From positions 1 through 52,152 of the forward strand of contig NZ_NEGE01000019.1 of the NCBI RefSeq assembly GCF_002135355.1: a DNA stretch of 52,152 nt, written 5' to 3'. Of this stretch, positions 17,753-26,962 are shown piece after piece. This stretch comes from Acinetobacter sp. ANC 4169. Its GTDB lineage: Bacteria; Pseudomonadota; Gammaproteobacteria; Pseudomonadales; Moraxellaceae. Below the pieces are notes generated by a model. The model saw only the letters and a program-made list of their open reading frames with translations. It was not told where the DNA came from and ran no database searches. Each line of letters starts with the position of its first letter. Position 1 is the stretch's first letter. A program made the position numbers and the translations under genes.

Positions 17753-18889
17753 TTAGATTTTGGTGACCTCGCGGGCAATAACCAAACGCTGAATGTCCGA
17801 AGCCCCCTCATAAATTTGGCTGACCCGTACATCACGGTAAATTCGCTCTACCGGGAAATCAGATACATAGCCATAACCGCCATGAATCTGAATGGCATCT
17901 GAACAGACGCGTTCAGCCATGGTGGAGGCAAACAGCTTGGCCATGGATGCTTCTTTTAAGCAAGGCAGCCCTGCATCTTTTAAGGTGGCAGCATGGAAAA
18001 TCAGCTGACGAGCAGCTTCAATCTGGGTGGCCATATCCGCCAGACGGAATGCCACCGCCTGATGCTGAACAATCTCCACCCCAAAAGCCTTGCGTTCATT
18101 GGCATATTCCACCGCGGCATCCAAAGCTGCACGCGCCATCCCTACCGATTGGGCGGCAATACCAATACGTCCTGACTCCAGGTTAGATAAAGCAATCTTG
18201 TAGCCTTCACCTTCCTTACCTAATAAATTTTCGGCAGGAATGCGACAGTTTTCAAAAATGATGGTTGCGGTGTCTGAACAGTGTTGTCCCATTTTTTCTT
18301 CAAGACGCGAGACAATATAGCCTTCTGTTTCTGTGGGAACCAAGAAACAGGAAATGCCTTTTTTCCCTGCGGCTTTATCGGTCACGGCAAAGACTATTGC
18401 AACTTGGGCATATTTGCCTGTGGTAATGAACTGTTTAGTACCATTCAAGACCCATTCGTCTCCGTCACGTTCTGCCTTGCATTCCAGTGAACCTGCATCT
18501 GAACCAGCTTGAGGCTCCGTTAAACAGAAACAACCTAACCATTCACCGGTGGCAAGTTTGGTTAAATATTTCTGTTTCTGCTCTTCTGTACCGTAACGTT
18601 GGGTAATTCCGCAAGGCAATGAGTTTTGTACGCTCACTATAGTAGAAATTGCTCCGTCACCTGCGGCAATTTCCTCTAAAGCTGCCACAAGGGATACATA
18701 GTCCAGACCTGCACCGCCCCATTGTTCAGAAACTGTCATGCCCAAAGCACCCAGCTCACCCAGCTCTTTTAATTCCTGTGCAGGAAATATGGCAGTTTTA
18801 TCACGTTCTGCTGCGGTGGGTTTCAGCTTGTTTTGCGAATAATTGCGCAACATGTCCTGAACCATTTTTTGTTCATCATTTAAAATCAT
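17753..18889 (-). CDS. Acyl-CoA dehydrogenase, short/branched-chain type
   Basis: A 378-aa FAD enzyme that introduces the alpha-beta double bond into an acyl-CoA, passing electrons to ETF. The family signatures CFCLTEPQAGSDAGS (FAD/substrate loop), QFITTG and IQIHGGYGYVSDFPVERIYRDVR are intact. The catalytic base is the glutamate in YEGASDIQ (Glu361), the position used by short- and medium-chain enzymes. Length and ends are typical of SCAD/butyryl-CoA or 2-methylbutyryl-CoA dehydrogenases. Exact chain preference is not readable. AAGGGAAG precedes the start. Confidence 0.92.
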   Translation of the reverse strand: MILNDEQKMVQDMLRNYSQNKLKPTAAERDKTAIFPAQELKELGELGALGMTVSEQWGGAGLDYVSLVAALEEIAAGDGAISTIVSVQNSLPCGITQRYGTEEQKQKYLTKLATGEWLGCFCLTEPQAGSDAGSLECKAERDGDEWVLNGTKQFITTGKYAQVAIVFAVTDKAAGKKGISCFLVPTETEGYIVSRLEEKMGQHCSDTATIIFENCRIPAENLLGKEGEGYKIALSNLESGRIGIAAQSVGMARAALDAAVEYANERKAFGVEIVQHQAVAFRLADMATQIEAARQLIFHAATLKDAGLPCLKEASMAKLFASTMAERVCSDAIQIHGGYGYVSDFPVERIYRDVRVSQIYEGASDIQRLVIAREVTKI

Positions 18890-18949
18890 TGAGCTTCCCT
18901 TTCTATATCTATTTTATTTACTTCAAGCTTTTTGCTATTGAGATCGTTT

Positions 18950-19054
18950 GAACGTAGGTGACGGCGACATGGAGGTCGCCCGCGAAACTGAGATACAGGG
19001 ACGTATCTTCAGTTTCGAAAAGGATTTTTGTTTCTTTTGATCCTTCAAAAGAAA
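18950..19054. repeat. Three-hairpin extragenic module, probable dispersed repeat
   Basis: Three stem-loops follow one another: GGCGAC/GTCGCC (18963-18980), a 14-bp stem CGAAACTGAGATAC against GTATCTTCAGTTTCG with one bulged base (18983-19017), and TTTCTTTTGA/TCAAAAGAAA (19031-19054, tetraloop). There is no gene in this 247-bp spacer. The first two hairpins are richer in GC than the surroundings. The design suggests a mobile REP-like or structured RNA element; I recall similar sequences in Acinetobacter genomes but cannot confirm copy number here. Confidence 0.55.
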
Positions 19055-19136
19055 ATGAATGCTTTCGCAAAGCCATTTAAATTCGATGAGAAATTCGCAG
19101 CTGTGCAAATCATCATGTTCTATAAAAATCGAAAAA

Positions 19137-19907
19137 TTATTTAGGCTGCATACGAATCGCACCATCCAGACGAATCACTTCACCATTCAAATAACTATTT
19201 TCAAAAATATGTCCCACCAGATGTGCAAACTCTTCCGGTTTGGCTAAACGTGGTGGAAATGGCACCATCTGTCCCAAAGCATCCTGTACATTCTGTGGCA
19301 TCGCCTTAAGCATAGGTGTTTCCATAATTCCCGGTGCAATGGTCATCACCCGAATCGCTTCACGAGCCAGCTCACGAGCCAAAGGCAAAGTCATGGCAAC
19401 CACGGCACCTTTTGAAGCAGCATAAGCCGACTGACCAATCTGACCATCATAGGCAGCCACAGAAGCGGTATTCACAATGACACCGCGTTCTTCTTCACCC
19501 GCTTGTAATGGGTATTTCGACATCAAGCTTGCAGCAAAGCGAATCATGTTGAATGTGCCGTTCACATTAATATTCAACACGCGTTGGAACATGGCAAAAT
19601 CATGAATGCCATCACGGCCCAGCACTTTGGCAGAAGGTGCTATACCGGCACAATTCACCAGACCATTCAATTGACCATATTGCTGAGCTACATTGTCAAA
19701 GAACACCTGCACTGCGTGCTCATCCGTAACATCCAGTTTGACAAATGCGGCATGCTCGCCTAAACGCTGTTGCATTTCCAGGCCTAGCTCATGATTCATA
19801 TCGACCATGATCACTTTAGCGCCCTGACCCACCAGATATGTTGCCGTTGCGGCACCCAAACCTGATGCACCACCGGTCACTACAAACACTTTCCCTTGGA
19901 TTTTCAT
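19137..19907 (-). CDS. SDR-family dehydrogenase, 3-hydroxyacyl-CoA dehydrogenase type II-like
   Basis: The 256-aa protein is a classical short-chain dehydrogenase: TGGASGLG (11-18) binds NAD, NCAGIA (85-90) is the structural motif, and the catalytic set is Ser149, Tyr162 and Lys166 (SAYAASK). The long loop around KVLGRDGIHDFAMFQ and the PGIMETPML segment match the HSD17B10-like group that oxidises 3-hydroxyacyl-CoAs. That fits the nearby acyl-CoA dehydrogenase and synthetase. An AGGA site lies 10 bp before the ATG. The AraC gene is divergent, making it the likely regulator. Confidence 0.87.
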   Translation of the reverse strand: MKIQGKVFVVTGGASGLGAATATYLVGQGAKVIMVDMNHELGLEMQQRLGEHAAFVKLDVTDEHAVQVFFDNVAQQYGQLNGLVNCAGIAPSAKVLGRDGIHDFAMFQRVLNINVNGTFNMIRFAASLMSKYPLQAGEEERGVIVNTASVAAYDGQIGQSAYAASKGAVVAMTLPLARELAREAIRVMTIAPGIMETPMLKAMPQNVQDALGQMVPFPPRLAKPEEFAHLVGHIFENSYLNGEVIRLDGAIRMQPK

Positions 19908-20063
19908 TTTATTTTCCTGTTAATTCTTTGAATAAACACTCGACTTAAGATGCAGAGTAAATGCAGTTAAGCTAGAGTACAATTTCCAAACGTTGCATCC
20001 TCTCTGATGGATTTGGACAATCCCAGTCACGGCAGCAAAAATACGGAATATGGATAACGGCGC

Positions 20064-21086
20064 ATGAATGAACAGGATTTAGACTACAGCAAAGGTACGA
20101 TTTCAATCAGCCTGGTGCATGAGGCACTGCTCAATGCGCAGCAACAAGGTCTGGACATTCAAAATATTCTGATGAAATCAGGCATTCCCGATGAATTGAT
20201 GCACTCCAGCAAGGCCCGTGTTTCTGTTTCCCAATACGCACAGCTCTGGACCGAGCTTGCCGATGCCATGAATGATGAGTTTTTTGGGATGGATAGCCAT
20301 CCTATGCGACGTGGCAGCTTTAAACTTTTATCACAATCGGTAATGCATGCGGAGACGCTAGAAAAAGCCCTGCAACAGATTCTGCAATTCTTAAATCTGC
20401 TGCTGGATGATTTTGTCAGTCAGTTATTTGTGCAGGAAAACTACGCCTATATTGTGATTTATGAACAAACGCAGACCAAAAGAATGTTCAGCTATGCCAC
20501 CTATTTAATGCTGATTCATGGCTTGATGTGCTGGTTAAGTGGACAAAGGGTTTTGCTCAAGCAGATTCAGCTTAAGTGTGATGCACCGCTAGATGATCAG
20601 GACTATAAGGTGCGATTTTGTGAAAATATTCAATACAATAGCGATGAAAATTACATCCAGTTTGATGCCAATTATTTAAAAATCCAAATCAAACAAGATC
20701 AGCAATCCTGGTATCAATTTATCAGGCAGACCCCGCAAAACCTGCTGGTGCGTTTTAAAAACCCGCATGCCATCAGTTCCCAGATCCGCAAACATTTAAT
20801 GCATTTTCCTCCTGCTGAATGGCTGGAACTGAATGAAATTGCCCAGCGTTTGAATATGTCGGATGCCACCATACAACGGCGCTTAAAAAGTGAAGGTGTC
20901 AGTTATCAGCAACTCAAAAATGATATCCGGCGAGATACGGCCATTGAATTGCTGACCAAAACAGAAAAAACCTTACAGGAAATTAGCGATGAATTAAGCT
21001 TTCATGATCCGAGTGCCTTTCACCGTGCTTTTAAAAAATGGACCGGCGTCAGTCCCGGTGCCTATCGGCAGAACCAGGATCAATAA
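20064..21086 (+). CDS. AraC-family transcriptional regulator
   Basis: A 340-aa protein with an N-terminal arabinose-binding-like domain of the ArgR/OruR type (about residues 20-210) and a C-terminal double helix-turn-helix (about 240-335). The latter ends in the family signature ISDELSFHDPSAFHRAFKKWTGVSPGAYR. This architecture is common in regulators placed beside acyl-CoA or organic-acid catabolic genes. It is transcribed divergently from the SDR gene with a 156-bp shared spacer, so it probably controls that gene and perhaps the acyl-CoA dehydrogenase and synthetase downstream. The effector is unknown. Confidence 0.88.
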   Translation: MNEQDLDYSKGTISISLVHEALLNAQQQGLDIQNILMKSGIPDELMHSSKARVSVSQYAQLWTELADAMNDEFFGMDSHPMRRGSFKLLSQSVMHAETLEKALQQILQFLNLLLDDFVSQLFVQENYAYIVIYEQTQTKRMFSYATYLMLIHGLMCWLSGQRVLLKQIQLKCDAPLDDQDYKVRFCENIQYNSDENYIQFDANYLKIQIKQDQQSWYQFIRQTPQNLLVRFKNPHAISSQIRKHLMHFPPAEWLELNEIAQRLNMSDATIQRRLKSEGVSYQQLKNDIRRDTAIELLTKTEKTLQEISDELSFHDPSAFHRAFKKWTGVSPGAYRQNQDQ

Positions 21087-21295
21087 GTTAAATCGGTTGC
21101 TAAAAAATCAATCCTTTTTTGAGAATTTAATAATTCTTTGCTTTTCATTATCTTAAAAAAATGACACATTTTTCGTCGGAATTTAGTTGCAAAAAATACC
21201 AAAATAGATTACTTTTCAACCAATTTAAAGGCATATCTTTATGCCATTCCTGCTGTACTCCTCCCCATGAAACACCTTAGATTAAAGGTTCTGAC

Positions 21296-21649
21296 ATGCT
21301 TAAGATGATTGATGTACTAGAGCAAAGCTTGGTGCAAAACTTTACTCATTCTCTCAACTCTCACACCAGTCAATTTGATGAATTATTCAATCAGGGTATT
21401 TTAAATACTTCTGATTCAGCACTTCAAAATGTGGTGGTCAATTTCTTCAATCGTGCCGATGCGATTGAATCCGCTCAGGCTCTTGATATCAGTGCTGAAC
21501 GCATTGCCGCGCTGCAATCCGCTACAGCGTTAAAAGATGATCAATATCTTGCAGATACAGCAAAAATCGTGGCGCTTTGTTTAGCCCTTGAAACCAATAG
21601 CTTGGAGCAAGTTGAAGTTTCAGACTGCTTACAAGATTATCCGATGTAA
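21296..21649 (+). CDS. Small hypothetical protein
   Basis: A 117-aa acidic, helical protein that I do not recognise. It has no signal peptide, membrane span or catalytic motif. Its codon usage is that of a real gene, and it ends 14 bp before a strong terminator at 21664. The start MLKMID has a second Met at residue 4. It stands alone between the AraC gene and the ABC transporter pair. Confidence 0.7.
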   Translation: MLKMIDVLEQSLVQNFTHSLNSHTSQFDELFNQGILNTSDSALQNVVVNFFNRADAIESAQALDISAERIAALQSATALKDDQYLADTAKIVALCLALETNSLEQVEVSDCLQDYPM

Positions 21650-21663
21650 TCTTTCAGTATATA

Positions 21664-21690
21664 AAAAACGGCTCACAGGAGCCGTTTTTT
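21664..21690 (+). terminator. Rho-independent terminator after the 21296 gene
   Basis: Stem AAAAACGGCTC/GAGCCGTTTTT with an ACAG tetraloop and a T-run to 21690. Confidence 0.92.
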
Positions 21691-21691
21691 T

Positions 21692-22218
21692 ATGCACATC
21701 ATTACTCAATCTTTAAACTTGAATGAAATAGGATGCTTCAAGCTTTAACAACTTGCTGCGGTCCTGAGCTTGATTCAGATAATTTTGTTTGCGCAGCTGT
21801 TTAAGCTTTCAGGTGTAATAGCTTATGTGAAAAGCAGTGCTCCATCACAGTTCAAATTTATTCAAATGCCAGGGTCATTCACAAATCAAACCAGTCGGCA
21901 ATTTATCGGTATTATTATTTCAATTTCTTCCCTTAAAACCATTTGTCATTACATTGAAATGACTATGAAATTATATAGACCATTGATAATCTGAAATTTT
22001 CTTTATTTTCTTTTTATTCATGTCGATGTATGTTTTTCGTATAAAATTAAAATATAGAAACATTAAAAATAAATTTATTTATATTTCATTCACTTAATTT
22101 AGATTAATCGACATATCTGGAATTAAGATAATTTTATAAAAAATACTCTTTTGTCTTATCTCTTCACTCACTGGCACTATTCGCTGCATATATTATTGTA
22201 AAATTTACTGGGGCTTAT
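21692..22218. other. Intergenic region upstream of the ABC transporter pair, no gene seen
   Basis: This 527-bp gap is AT-rich. A 74-codon open frame exists at 21770-21994 but has no Shine-Dalgarno, unusual composition and no recognisable protein character, so I do not call it. No riboswitch-like or strongly paired structure was found by eye. Confidence 0.5.
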
Positions 22219-23187
22219 ATGCACAAATTTAGCTTAAAAACTAAAATCCTGACTGCAATTACACTTGGCTTAACCAGTCATTATAGTCTGGCCGCTATAC
22301 CAGATACACTGAAACTCGATTATGCCTATTACGCTCCGACCAGTTTGGTCGTTAAAGAGCAAAAGTTATTGGAAAAAGCTTTACCCAATACCCAGATTAA
22401 ATGGGTATTTAGCCAAGGCAGTAACCGTTCACTCGAATATTTAAATAGTGGCAGTGTGGATTTTTCTTCTACGGCAGGTTTGGCTGCTGTCCTGAGCCGT
22501 GCCAATGGTAGTCCAATTAAAACCGTATATATCCAGAGCCAGCCTGAATGGACTGCTTTGCTGGTTGCCAAAAATTCTCCCATTAAAAGCATTAAAGATT
22601 TAAAAGGGAAAAAGATTGCAGCCACCAAAGGTACAGACCCATTCCTGTTTACCTTACAGGCACTGGAAACTGCTGGCTTAAATAAGAAGGATGTTCAGCT
22701 TGTACATTTGCAACATCCAGATGGCAAAACCGCACTTGAACGTGGACAAGTGGATGCCTGGGCAGGTTTAGATCCGCTGATGGCTGCTGCTCAAGTCCAG
22801 TCGGGTGCAAAACTACTATATAGAAATGTCGGTTTTAATAGTTACAGCGTATTAAGTACCAAGGAACAATTTGCCAACCAGAGTCCAGAAGCCATCGAAG
22901 CGGTGATTAAAGCCTATGAACAGGCACGTAAATGGGCCAAAGCCAATCCGGCTAAACTGGCCGAATTACTGGCACGTGAATCGAAACTGCCTGTTCCGGT
23001 GGCAAAGCTTCAACTCAGCCGTACCAATTTTGAGCAAAATATTCCAACAGCCAAGCATATTAATGCCCTGAAAAAATCTGGAACTATTTTGACTGAGGAA
23101 GAACTGGTGCGTAACGGTACCAACGTCAATCAGGTCGTGGATCAACTGTTTGATGCCAAATATGCACAAAAGGTTGTAAAAAAATAA
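22219..23187 (+). CDS. ABC transporter periplasmic substrate-binding protein, SsuA/NitT-TauT type
   Basis: A 322-aa protein with a Sec signal peptide ending near YSLA (about residue 25) and the two-lobe fold of the aliphatic-sulfonate/nitrate/taurine binding family. The motifs SIKDLKGKKIAATKGTDPF and KTALERGQVDAWAGLDPLMAAAQ are characteristic. The ligand is probably a sulfonate or related organic anion, inferred from family. Its stop TAA shares one base with the ATG of the permease gene (23185-23189), so translation is coupled. Confidence 0.87.
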   Translation: MHKFSLKTKILTAITLGLTSHYSLAAIPDTLKLDYAYYAPTSLVVKEQKLLEKALPNTQIKWVFSQGSNRSLEYLNSGSVDFSSTAGLAAVLSRANGSPIKTVYIQSQPEWTALLVAKNSPIKSIKDLKGKKIAATKGTDPFLFTLQALETAGLNKKDVQLVHLQHPDGKTALERGQVDAWAGLDPLMAAAQVQSGAKLLYRNVGFNSYSVLSTKEQFANQSPEAIEAVIKAYEQARKWAKANPAKLAELLARESKLPVPVAKLQLSRTNFEQNIPTAKHINALKKSGTILTEEELVRNGTNVNQVVDQLFDAKYAQKVVKK

Positions 23188-24026
23188 TGAGTTCGTCTGC
23201 ATCAACGAATAATAAGACACCGATTCAACCTGAAGTTGATAGAGATAGAGTCCCAGCGCCTGGCTTGCTGAAATTATTAAGCAAGCTTAAGGGCTTGGTC
23301 ATCCCTGTTTTTGTGCTGATCTTGTGTGAAGTACTGGTGAGAAATGGGGTTATCGAAGCTTACTTACTTCCCGCCCCCAGCGGCTTATGGCAGTCACTTT
23401 TGGAACTATCTTCAGGCGATTTGTGGCTGCATATTTGGACCAGTACCTGGCGGGTATTTTTAGGCTTCTTTATTGGTAGCGGACTTGCACTGGCTTTCGC
23501 AATTTTTGTAGGCTTAAATAAACAGGCTGAAGAATTTTTAGAACCTTCTTTTTCAGCGATTAAATCCATCCCAAGTCTGGCCTGGATTCCGTTGTTATTG
23601 CTGTGGTTAGGCATTGATGAAGCCTCTAAAATCACCTTAATTGCCATCGGTGCATTTTTCCCGACCTATACCAATACTGTTGCAGCCATTCAGGGCGTAG
23701 ACCGTAAGCTGATTGAAGTGGCGCAAGTCTATCGTTTGAAATATTTTCAGCAGATTAAGGAGATTGTGCTTCCTGCCGCCTCACCTGGTATTTTGACCGG
23801 TCTACGCAACAGCCTGAGCTTGTCCTGGATGTTTATGATTGCGGCTGAACTGATTGCGGCCACTCAAGGGATTGGTTATTTGCTCAGTGATGGGCGGGAA
23901 ACGTCCCGACCCGACATTGTGATTATTGCAATTATTTTATTGGCCATTTTAGGCAAAATGACCGATAGCTTAATGAAAATTGCTGAAAGCTGGCTGTTAC
24001 GCTGGCGTGATGTGGTCAAAAAATAA
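23187..24026 (+). CDS. ABC transporter permease, SsuC-like
   Basis: The 279-aa inner-membrane protein has about six membrane helices. The EAA loop that contacts the ATPase is visible at EVAQVYRLKYFQQIKEIVLPAASPGILTGLRNSLSLSW. It forms the channel of a NitT/TauT-family importer with the preceding binding protein. No ATP-binding subunit or sulfonate monooxygenase gene follows; a terminator overlaps the stop codon. The ATPase must therefore come from elsewhere or be shared. That absence is unusual for this family. Confidence 0.88.
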   Translation: MSSSASTNNKTPIQPEVDRDRVPAPGLLKLLSKLKGLVIPVFVLILCEVLVRNGVIEAYLLPAPSGLWQSLLELSSGDLWLHIWTSTWRVFLGFFIGSGLALAFAIFVGLNKQAEEFLEPSFSAIKSIPSLAWIPLLLLWLGIDEASKITLIAIGAFFPTYTNTVAAIQGVDRKLIEVAQVYRLKYFQQIKEIVLPAASPGILTGLRNSLSLSWMFMIAAELIAATQGIGYLLSDGRETSRPDIVIIAIILLAILGKMTDSLMKIAESWLLRWRDVVKK

Positions 24027-24049
24027 AGCGCATGATGCGCTTTATTTTT
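24021..24049 (+). terminator. Terminator overlapping the permease stop codon
   Basis: A 12-bp stem AAATAAAGCGCA/TGCGCTTTATTT with a 3-nt loop. The TAA stop (24024-24026) lies inside the left arm. It also separates the convergent prmC gene. Confidence 0.8.
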
Positions 24050-24065
24050 ATCTTATTTTTAACTT

Positions 24066-24884
24066 TTAATGCGGCCACTGCCCCAAAGTCACGCGATCAT
24101 TACCGCCATAGTCTTTTACCGTACGGACTTGCTTATAGCCCGCCTGGGTAAAAATATGCCGTATCGCATCCCCCTGATCATAACCATGTTCAAGTACCAC
24201 CCAGCCATTCACGGTCAAATGCTTTTTGCCTTGTACAATAATCTGCTCTAAATCTGCCAGGCCATGTTTGTCTGCCACCAAAGCACGCTCCGGTTCTGTA
24301 GCCAAATCCTGCATATGCACATCATCCGCATCAATATACGGCGGATTGGAAACAATCACATCAAAGAACTCGCGACCCAAAGGTTTAAACCATGAGCCAC
24401 AGACAAAACGCACATGTTCAAGATCATGCTTTTCGGCATTAAACTGAGCAACATCTAAAGTCGGTTCATAAATATCGGTTGCTGTAACCGACCAATCCGG
24501 ACGTTCGCTGGCAAGAGATAAGGCAATAGCACCCGTTCCGGTGCCCAAATCGACAATTCGAGCATCTTCAGGGAGTTCCAGACGTAATACTGTTTCAACC
24601 AGTACTTCAGTATCTGGACGTGGCACCAAAGTATCCTGAGTCACTTTTAAATCCAGTGTCCAGAATGGCTGTGAACCGGTGACATAAGCCAGGGGCTCAC
24701 CTGCAGCAATACGGCTTAAACCTTCGGTATAGGCTTGTTCCTGTTCTGCGGTCAGTTCCTGATCCTTTTTCATGATCAAATCAAAAGCATCAATTTTGGT
24801 AATGTGCTCAAGTAACCATGCATTTTCTTGACGTTCGTAGCTTTCCGCATCACCACGTAAGGCCAAAGCCTGTGAAATATTCAT
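24066..24884 (-). CDS. prmC: PrmC, peptide chain release factor glutamine methyltransferase
   Basis: The 272-aa enzyme methylates the glutamine of the GGQ motif in RF1 and RF2 using S-adenosylmethionine. It has an N-terminal helical domain, the SAM-binding DLGTGTG (112-118) and the catalytic NPPY (180-183). Its ATG shares one base with the stop of prfA (TAATG at 24882-24886), so substrate and modifier are co-translated. Length is normal. Confidence 0.95.
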   Translation of the reverse strand: MNISQALALRGDAESYERQENAWLLEHITKIDAFDLIMKKDQELTAEQEQAYTEGLSRIAAGEPLAYVTGSQPFWTLDLKVTQDTLVPRPDTEVLVETVLRLELPEDARIVDLGTGTGAIALSLASERPDWSVTATDIYEPTLDVAQFNAEKHDLEHVRFVCGSWFKPLGREFFDVIVSNPPYIDADDVHMQDLATEPERALVADKHGLADLEQIIVQGKKHLTVNGWVVLEHGYDQGDAIRHIFTQAGYKQVRTVKDYGGNDRVTLGQWPH

Positions 24885-25972
24885 TAGCCACCATTCTGCT
24901 GTGCAAGAAGTGCCAACTGATCTGCCTGATATTCGCGATGCAAACTATCCAGCAATTCGTTCAAATCACCTTCCATCACCGCATCTAACTTATATAAGGT
25001 TAAGTTAATACGGTGATCGGTCATCCGACCTTGCGGATAGTTATAGGTACGAATACGTTCTGAACGGTCGCCCGAACCAACCAGATCACGGCGCATTTCC
25101 GAAGTTGCGGCATCTGCTGCTGCACGTTTGGCATTTTCCAGACGGGAAACCAACAGCGCCATGGCTTTGGCCTTGTTCTTATGCTGTGAACGTTCATCCT
25201 GACATTCCACCACGGTCCCTGTTGGAATATGGGTAATACGTACCGCAGAATCGGTTTTGTTAATGTGCTGACCACCCGCACCCGATGCACGGTAGGTATC
25301 AATACGCAGTTCAGATGGATTGATTTCGACCGAGGTATCGACATCCACTTCAGGCAAAATGGCAACGGTACATGCTGAAGTATGCACACGACCTTGGGAT
25401 TCGGTTGCCGGCACACGCTGTACCCGGTGTGCGCCACTTTCAAACTTCAGGCGACCATACACGCCTTCGCCATTAATCAGGCAGATGACTTCTTTATAAC
25501 CGCCATGCTCGCCTTCATTTTCCGACAGAATTTCCAGACGCCAGCCTCGACTTTCCGCATATTTACTATACATACGGAATAAGTCGCCCGAGAAAATCGC
25601 AGCTTCATCACCGCCTGTTCCGGCACGAATTTCCAGATACGCAGAGTTGGCATCATTGGGATCTTTCGGAATCATCAGGATATTTAAATCTGCTTCAAGT
25701 TGTTCTAGCAGTGCTTTATTGTCTTTAATTTCTTCCTGCGCCATTTCCTTAAAGTCAGGATCTGACAGCATGGCTTCGGCAGTTTCAATGTCTTCTTCGG
25801 CTTGACGGAATTTAGTCCAGACTTCGGTAATTTCGGATAGGTCACTATGCTCACGAGACAATTGACGGAAGCGTTTGTTATCTGAAATCACTTCAACGTC
25901 GGCAAGTAATGCATTTAATTCTTCGTGACGGTCAGAAAGTTGATCTAATCGTAAACGTAACGATTCTTTCAT
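24884..25972 (-). CDS. prfA: Peptide chain release factor 1 (RF1)
   Basis: A 362-aa class-I release factor reading UAA and UAG. The tripeptide anticodon PAT is at 188-190 and the catalytic GGQ at 233-235 within [18 protein letters not shown]. Only the PAT version, not SPF of RF2, is present, and no frameshift site is seen. It is first gene of the prfA-prmC unit; hemA is not upstream as it is in Enterobacteria. Confidence 0.97.
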   Translation of the reverse strand: MKESLRLRLDQLSDRHEELNALLADVEVISDNKRFRQLSREHSDLSEITEVWTKFRQAEEDIETAEAMLSDPDFKEMAQEEIKDNKALLEQLEADLNILMIPKDPNDANSAYLEIRAGTGGDEAAIFSGDLFRMYSKYAESRGWRLEILSENEGEHGGYKEVICLINGEGVYGRLKFESGAHRVQRVPATESQGRVHTSACTVAILPEVDVDTSVEINPSELRIDTYRASGAGGQHINKTDSAVRITHIPTGTVVECQDERSQHKNKAKAMALLVSRLENAKRAAADAATSEMRRDLVGSGDRSERIRTYNYPQGRMTDHRINLTLYKLDAVMEGDLNELLDSLHREYQADQLALLAQQNGG

Positions 25973-26338
25973 TTGCTAAAATATCTCAATAAAAAGGCCA
26001 TCTCCATGTCGGACTAGACATAGATCAGCGCAAAAAAATTGTGCCTAGTGTAACGATTCTAAGGGCTAAATGACATAGATATTGTGCGGACAAAACCCCT
26101 TATAAACTGAGATTTTTTTCAACCAAGCTTTACTTTGCTCCTCGTTTTCTTCATATTTCAAATGTAAATGCATATTTTCTGATCACTTTTCAACATTGTT
26201 AAAGAAACTTTACAAAGCAGAAACTAAACACCACAACTATGAACTATCCTCTCCACATTGTTGGAAAAAATTTTTGTTACATTTGCCGCCATCGAAATAA
26301 CTTACTGACAATGTCTACTTTTGGACACGGAGTTAACT
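25973..26338. other. Intergenic region between prfA and the glycine-zipper genes
   Basis: This 366-bp divergent spacer must contain the promoters of prfA and of the first glycine-zipper gene. Just before the latter start it has TTGTTACATTT, close to TTATTACATTT in the leaders of the second and third copies, which may be a shared signal. Nothing else is recognisable. Confidence 0.4.
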
Positions 26339-26770
26339 ATGAAACTTAATGCACTATTATTAAGCGCAACATTAGCCACTGCATCGATGTTTACTGTGAC
26401 TGCTCATGCAGACAGCTCTACTCGTATTGCAGCAACTTCTGCATTAGGTAGCGTAGCCGGTACTGCTATCGGTAAACAAATGGGTGGTAACACTGGAGCA
26501 ATGATTGGTTCTGCAATCGGTGGTGCGGGTGGTGCTGCTGTTTCAGCAGATAGACGTGACCGTACTGGCGCTGCAATTGGTGGTGGTTTAGGCGGTGTTG
26601 GTGGTTATACTGTAGGTAAAAGCATGGGTGGAACAACTGGCGGTTATGTCGGTTCAGCTCTAGGTGCTGCGGGTGGTTCAGTTCTTGGTAAAAAAGTATC
26701 ACAAGACCGTCATGCTGACCAACGCAAATACAAAAAACATTCTAAAAAATACCGTCGCAGCCATCGTTAA
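26339..26770 (+). CDS. Secreted glycine-zipper protein, copy 1
   Basis: The 143-aa product has a signal peptide ending at AHA (residue 24), then about 90 residues of repeated GxxxG/GGxxG segments (GSAIGGAGGAAVSADRRDRTGAAIGGGLGGVGG style) typical of the Gly-zipper 2TM/OmpA-like glycine-zipper families. A basic Lys/His/Arg-rich tail follows. Such proteins associate with membranes or the cell envelope; no enzyme function is known. A TTG-initiated longer frame from 26321 exists, but GGAG at 26329-26332 fixes the ATG at 26339. It is the first of three tandem paralogues. Confidence 0.8.
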   Translation: MKLNALLLSATLATASMFTVTAHADSSTRIAATSALGSVAGTAIGKQMGGNTGAMIGSAIGGAGGAAVSADRRDRTGAAIGGGLGGVGGYTVGKSMGGTTGGYVGSALGAAGGSVLGKKVSQDRHADQRKYKKHSKKYRRSHR

Positions 26771-26791
26771 TACATCATTAACTGACTGGAC

Positions 26792-26817
26792 AAAAAAGCA
26801 CCTTCGGGTGCTTTTTT
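26792..26817 (+). terminator. Terminator after glycine-zipper copy 1
   Basis: AAAAAAGCACC/GGTGCTTTTTT stem with a TTCG tetraloop. The same stem-loop follows all three paralogues. Confidence 0.92.
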
Positions 26818-26962
26818 CATTTATTCACCTTATTGACTGTTAATTATGAATAAATCTGGCAGAAAAAAAATACAAACCCTTAACAACTTGTCCATCTTCA
26901 TTTCCAGATTTTTTATTACATTTAACTCAAGAGATAACAAAAGATTCCCACTGGAGTTGGTC

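Noticed and set aside
18950..19054. CRISPR array
   Set aside because: The hairpins differ from each other and there are no regularly spaced identical repeats or cas genes.
21770..21994. 74-codon open frame upstream of the ABC transporter genes
   Set aside because: No Shine-Dalgarno, no recognisable family and composition like the surrounding AT-rich spacer.
26466..26702. Minus-strand frame of 78 codons rich in His/Gln/Leu
   Set aside because: It is the reverse reading of the glycine-zipper repeat and explained by that gene's composition.
26846..26962. N-terminal extension of glycine-zipper copy 2 as part of the protein
   Set aside because: The good ribosome site and signal peptide both point to the internal ATG at 26963; the same reasoning applies to copy 3. 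The leader conservation is kept as a finding instead.
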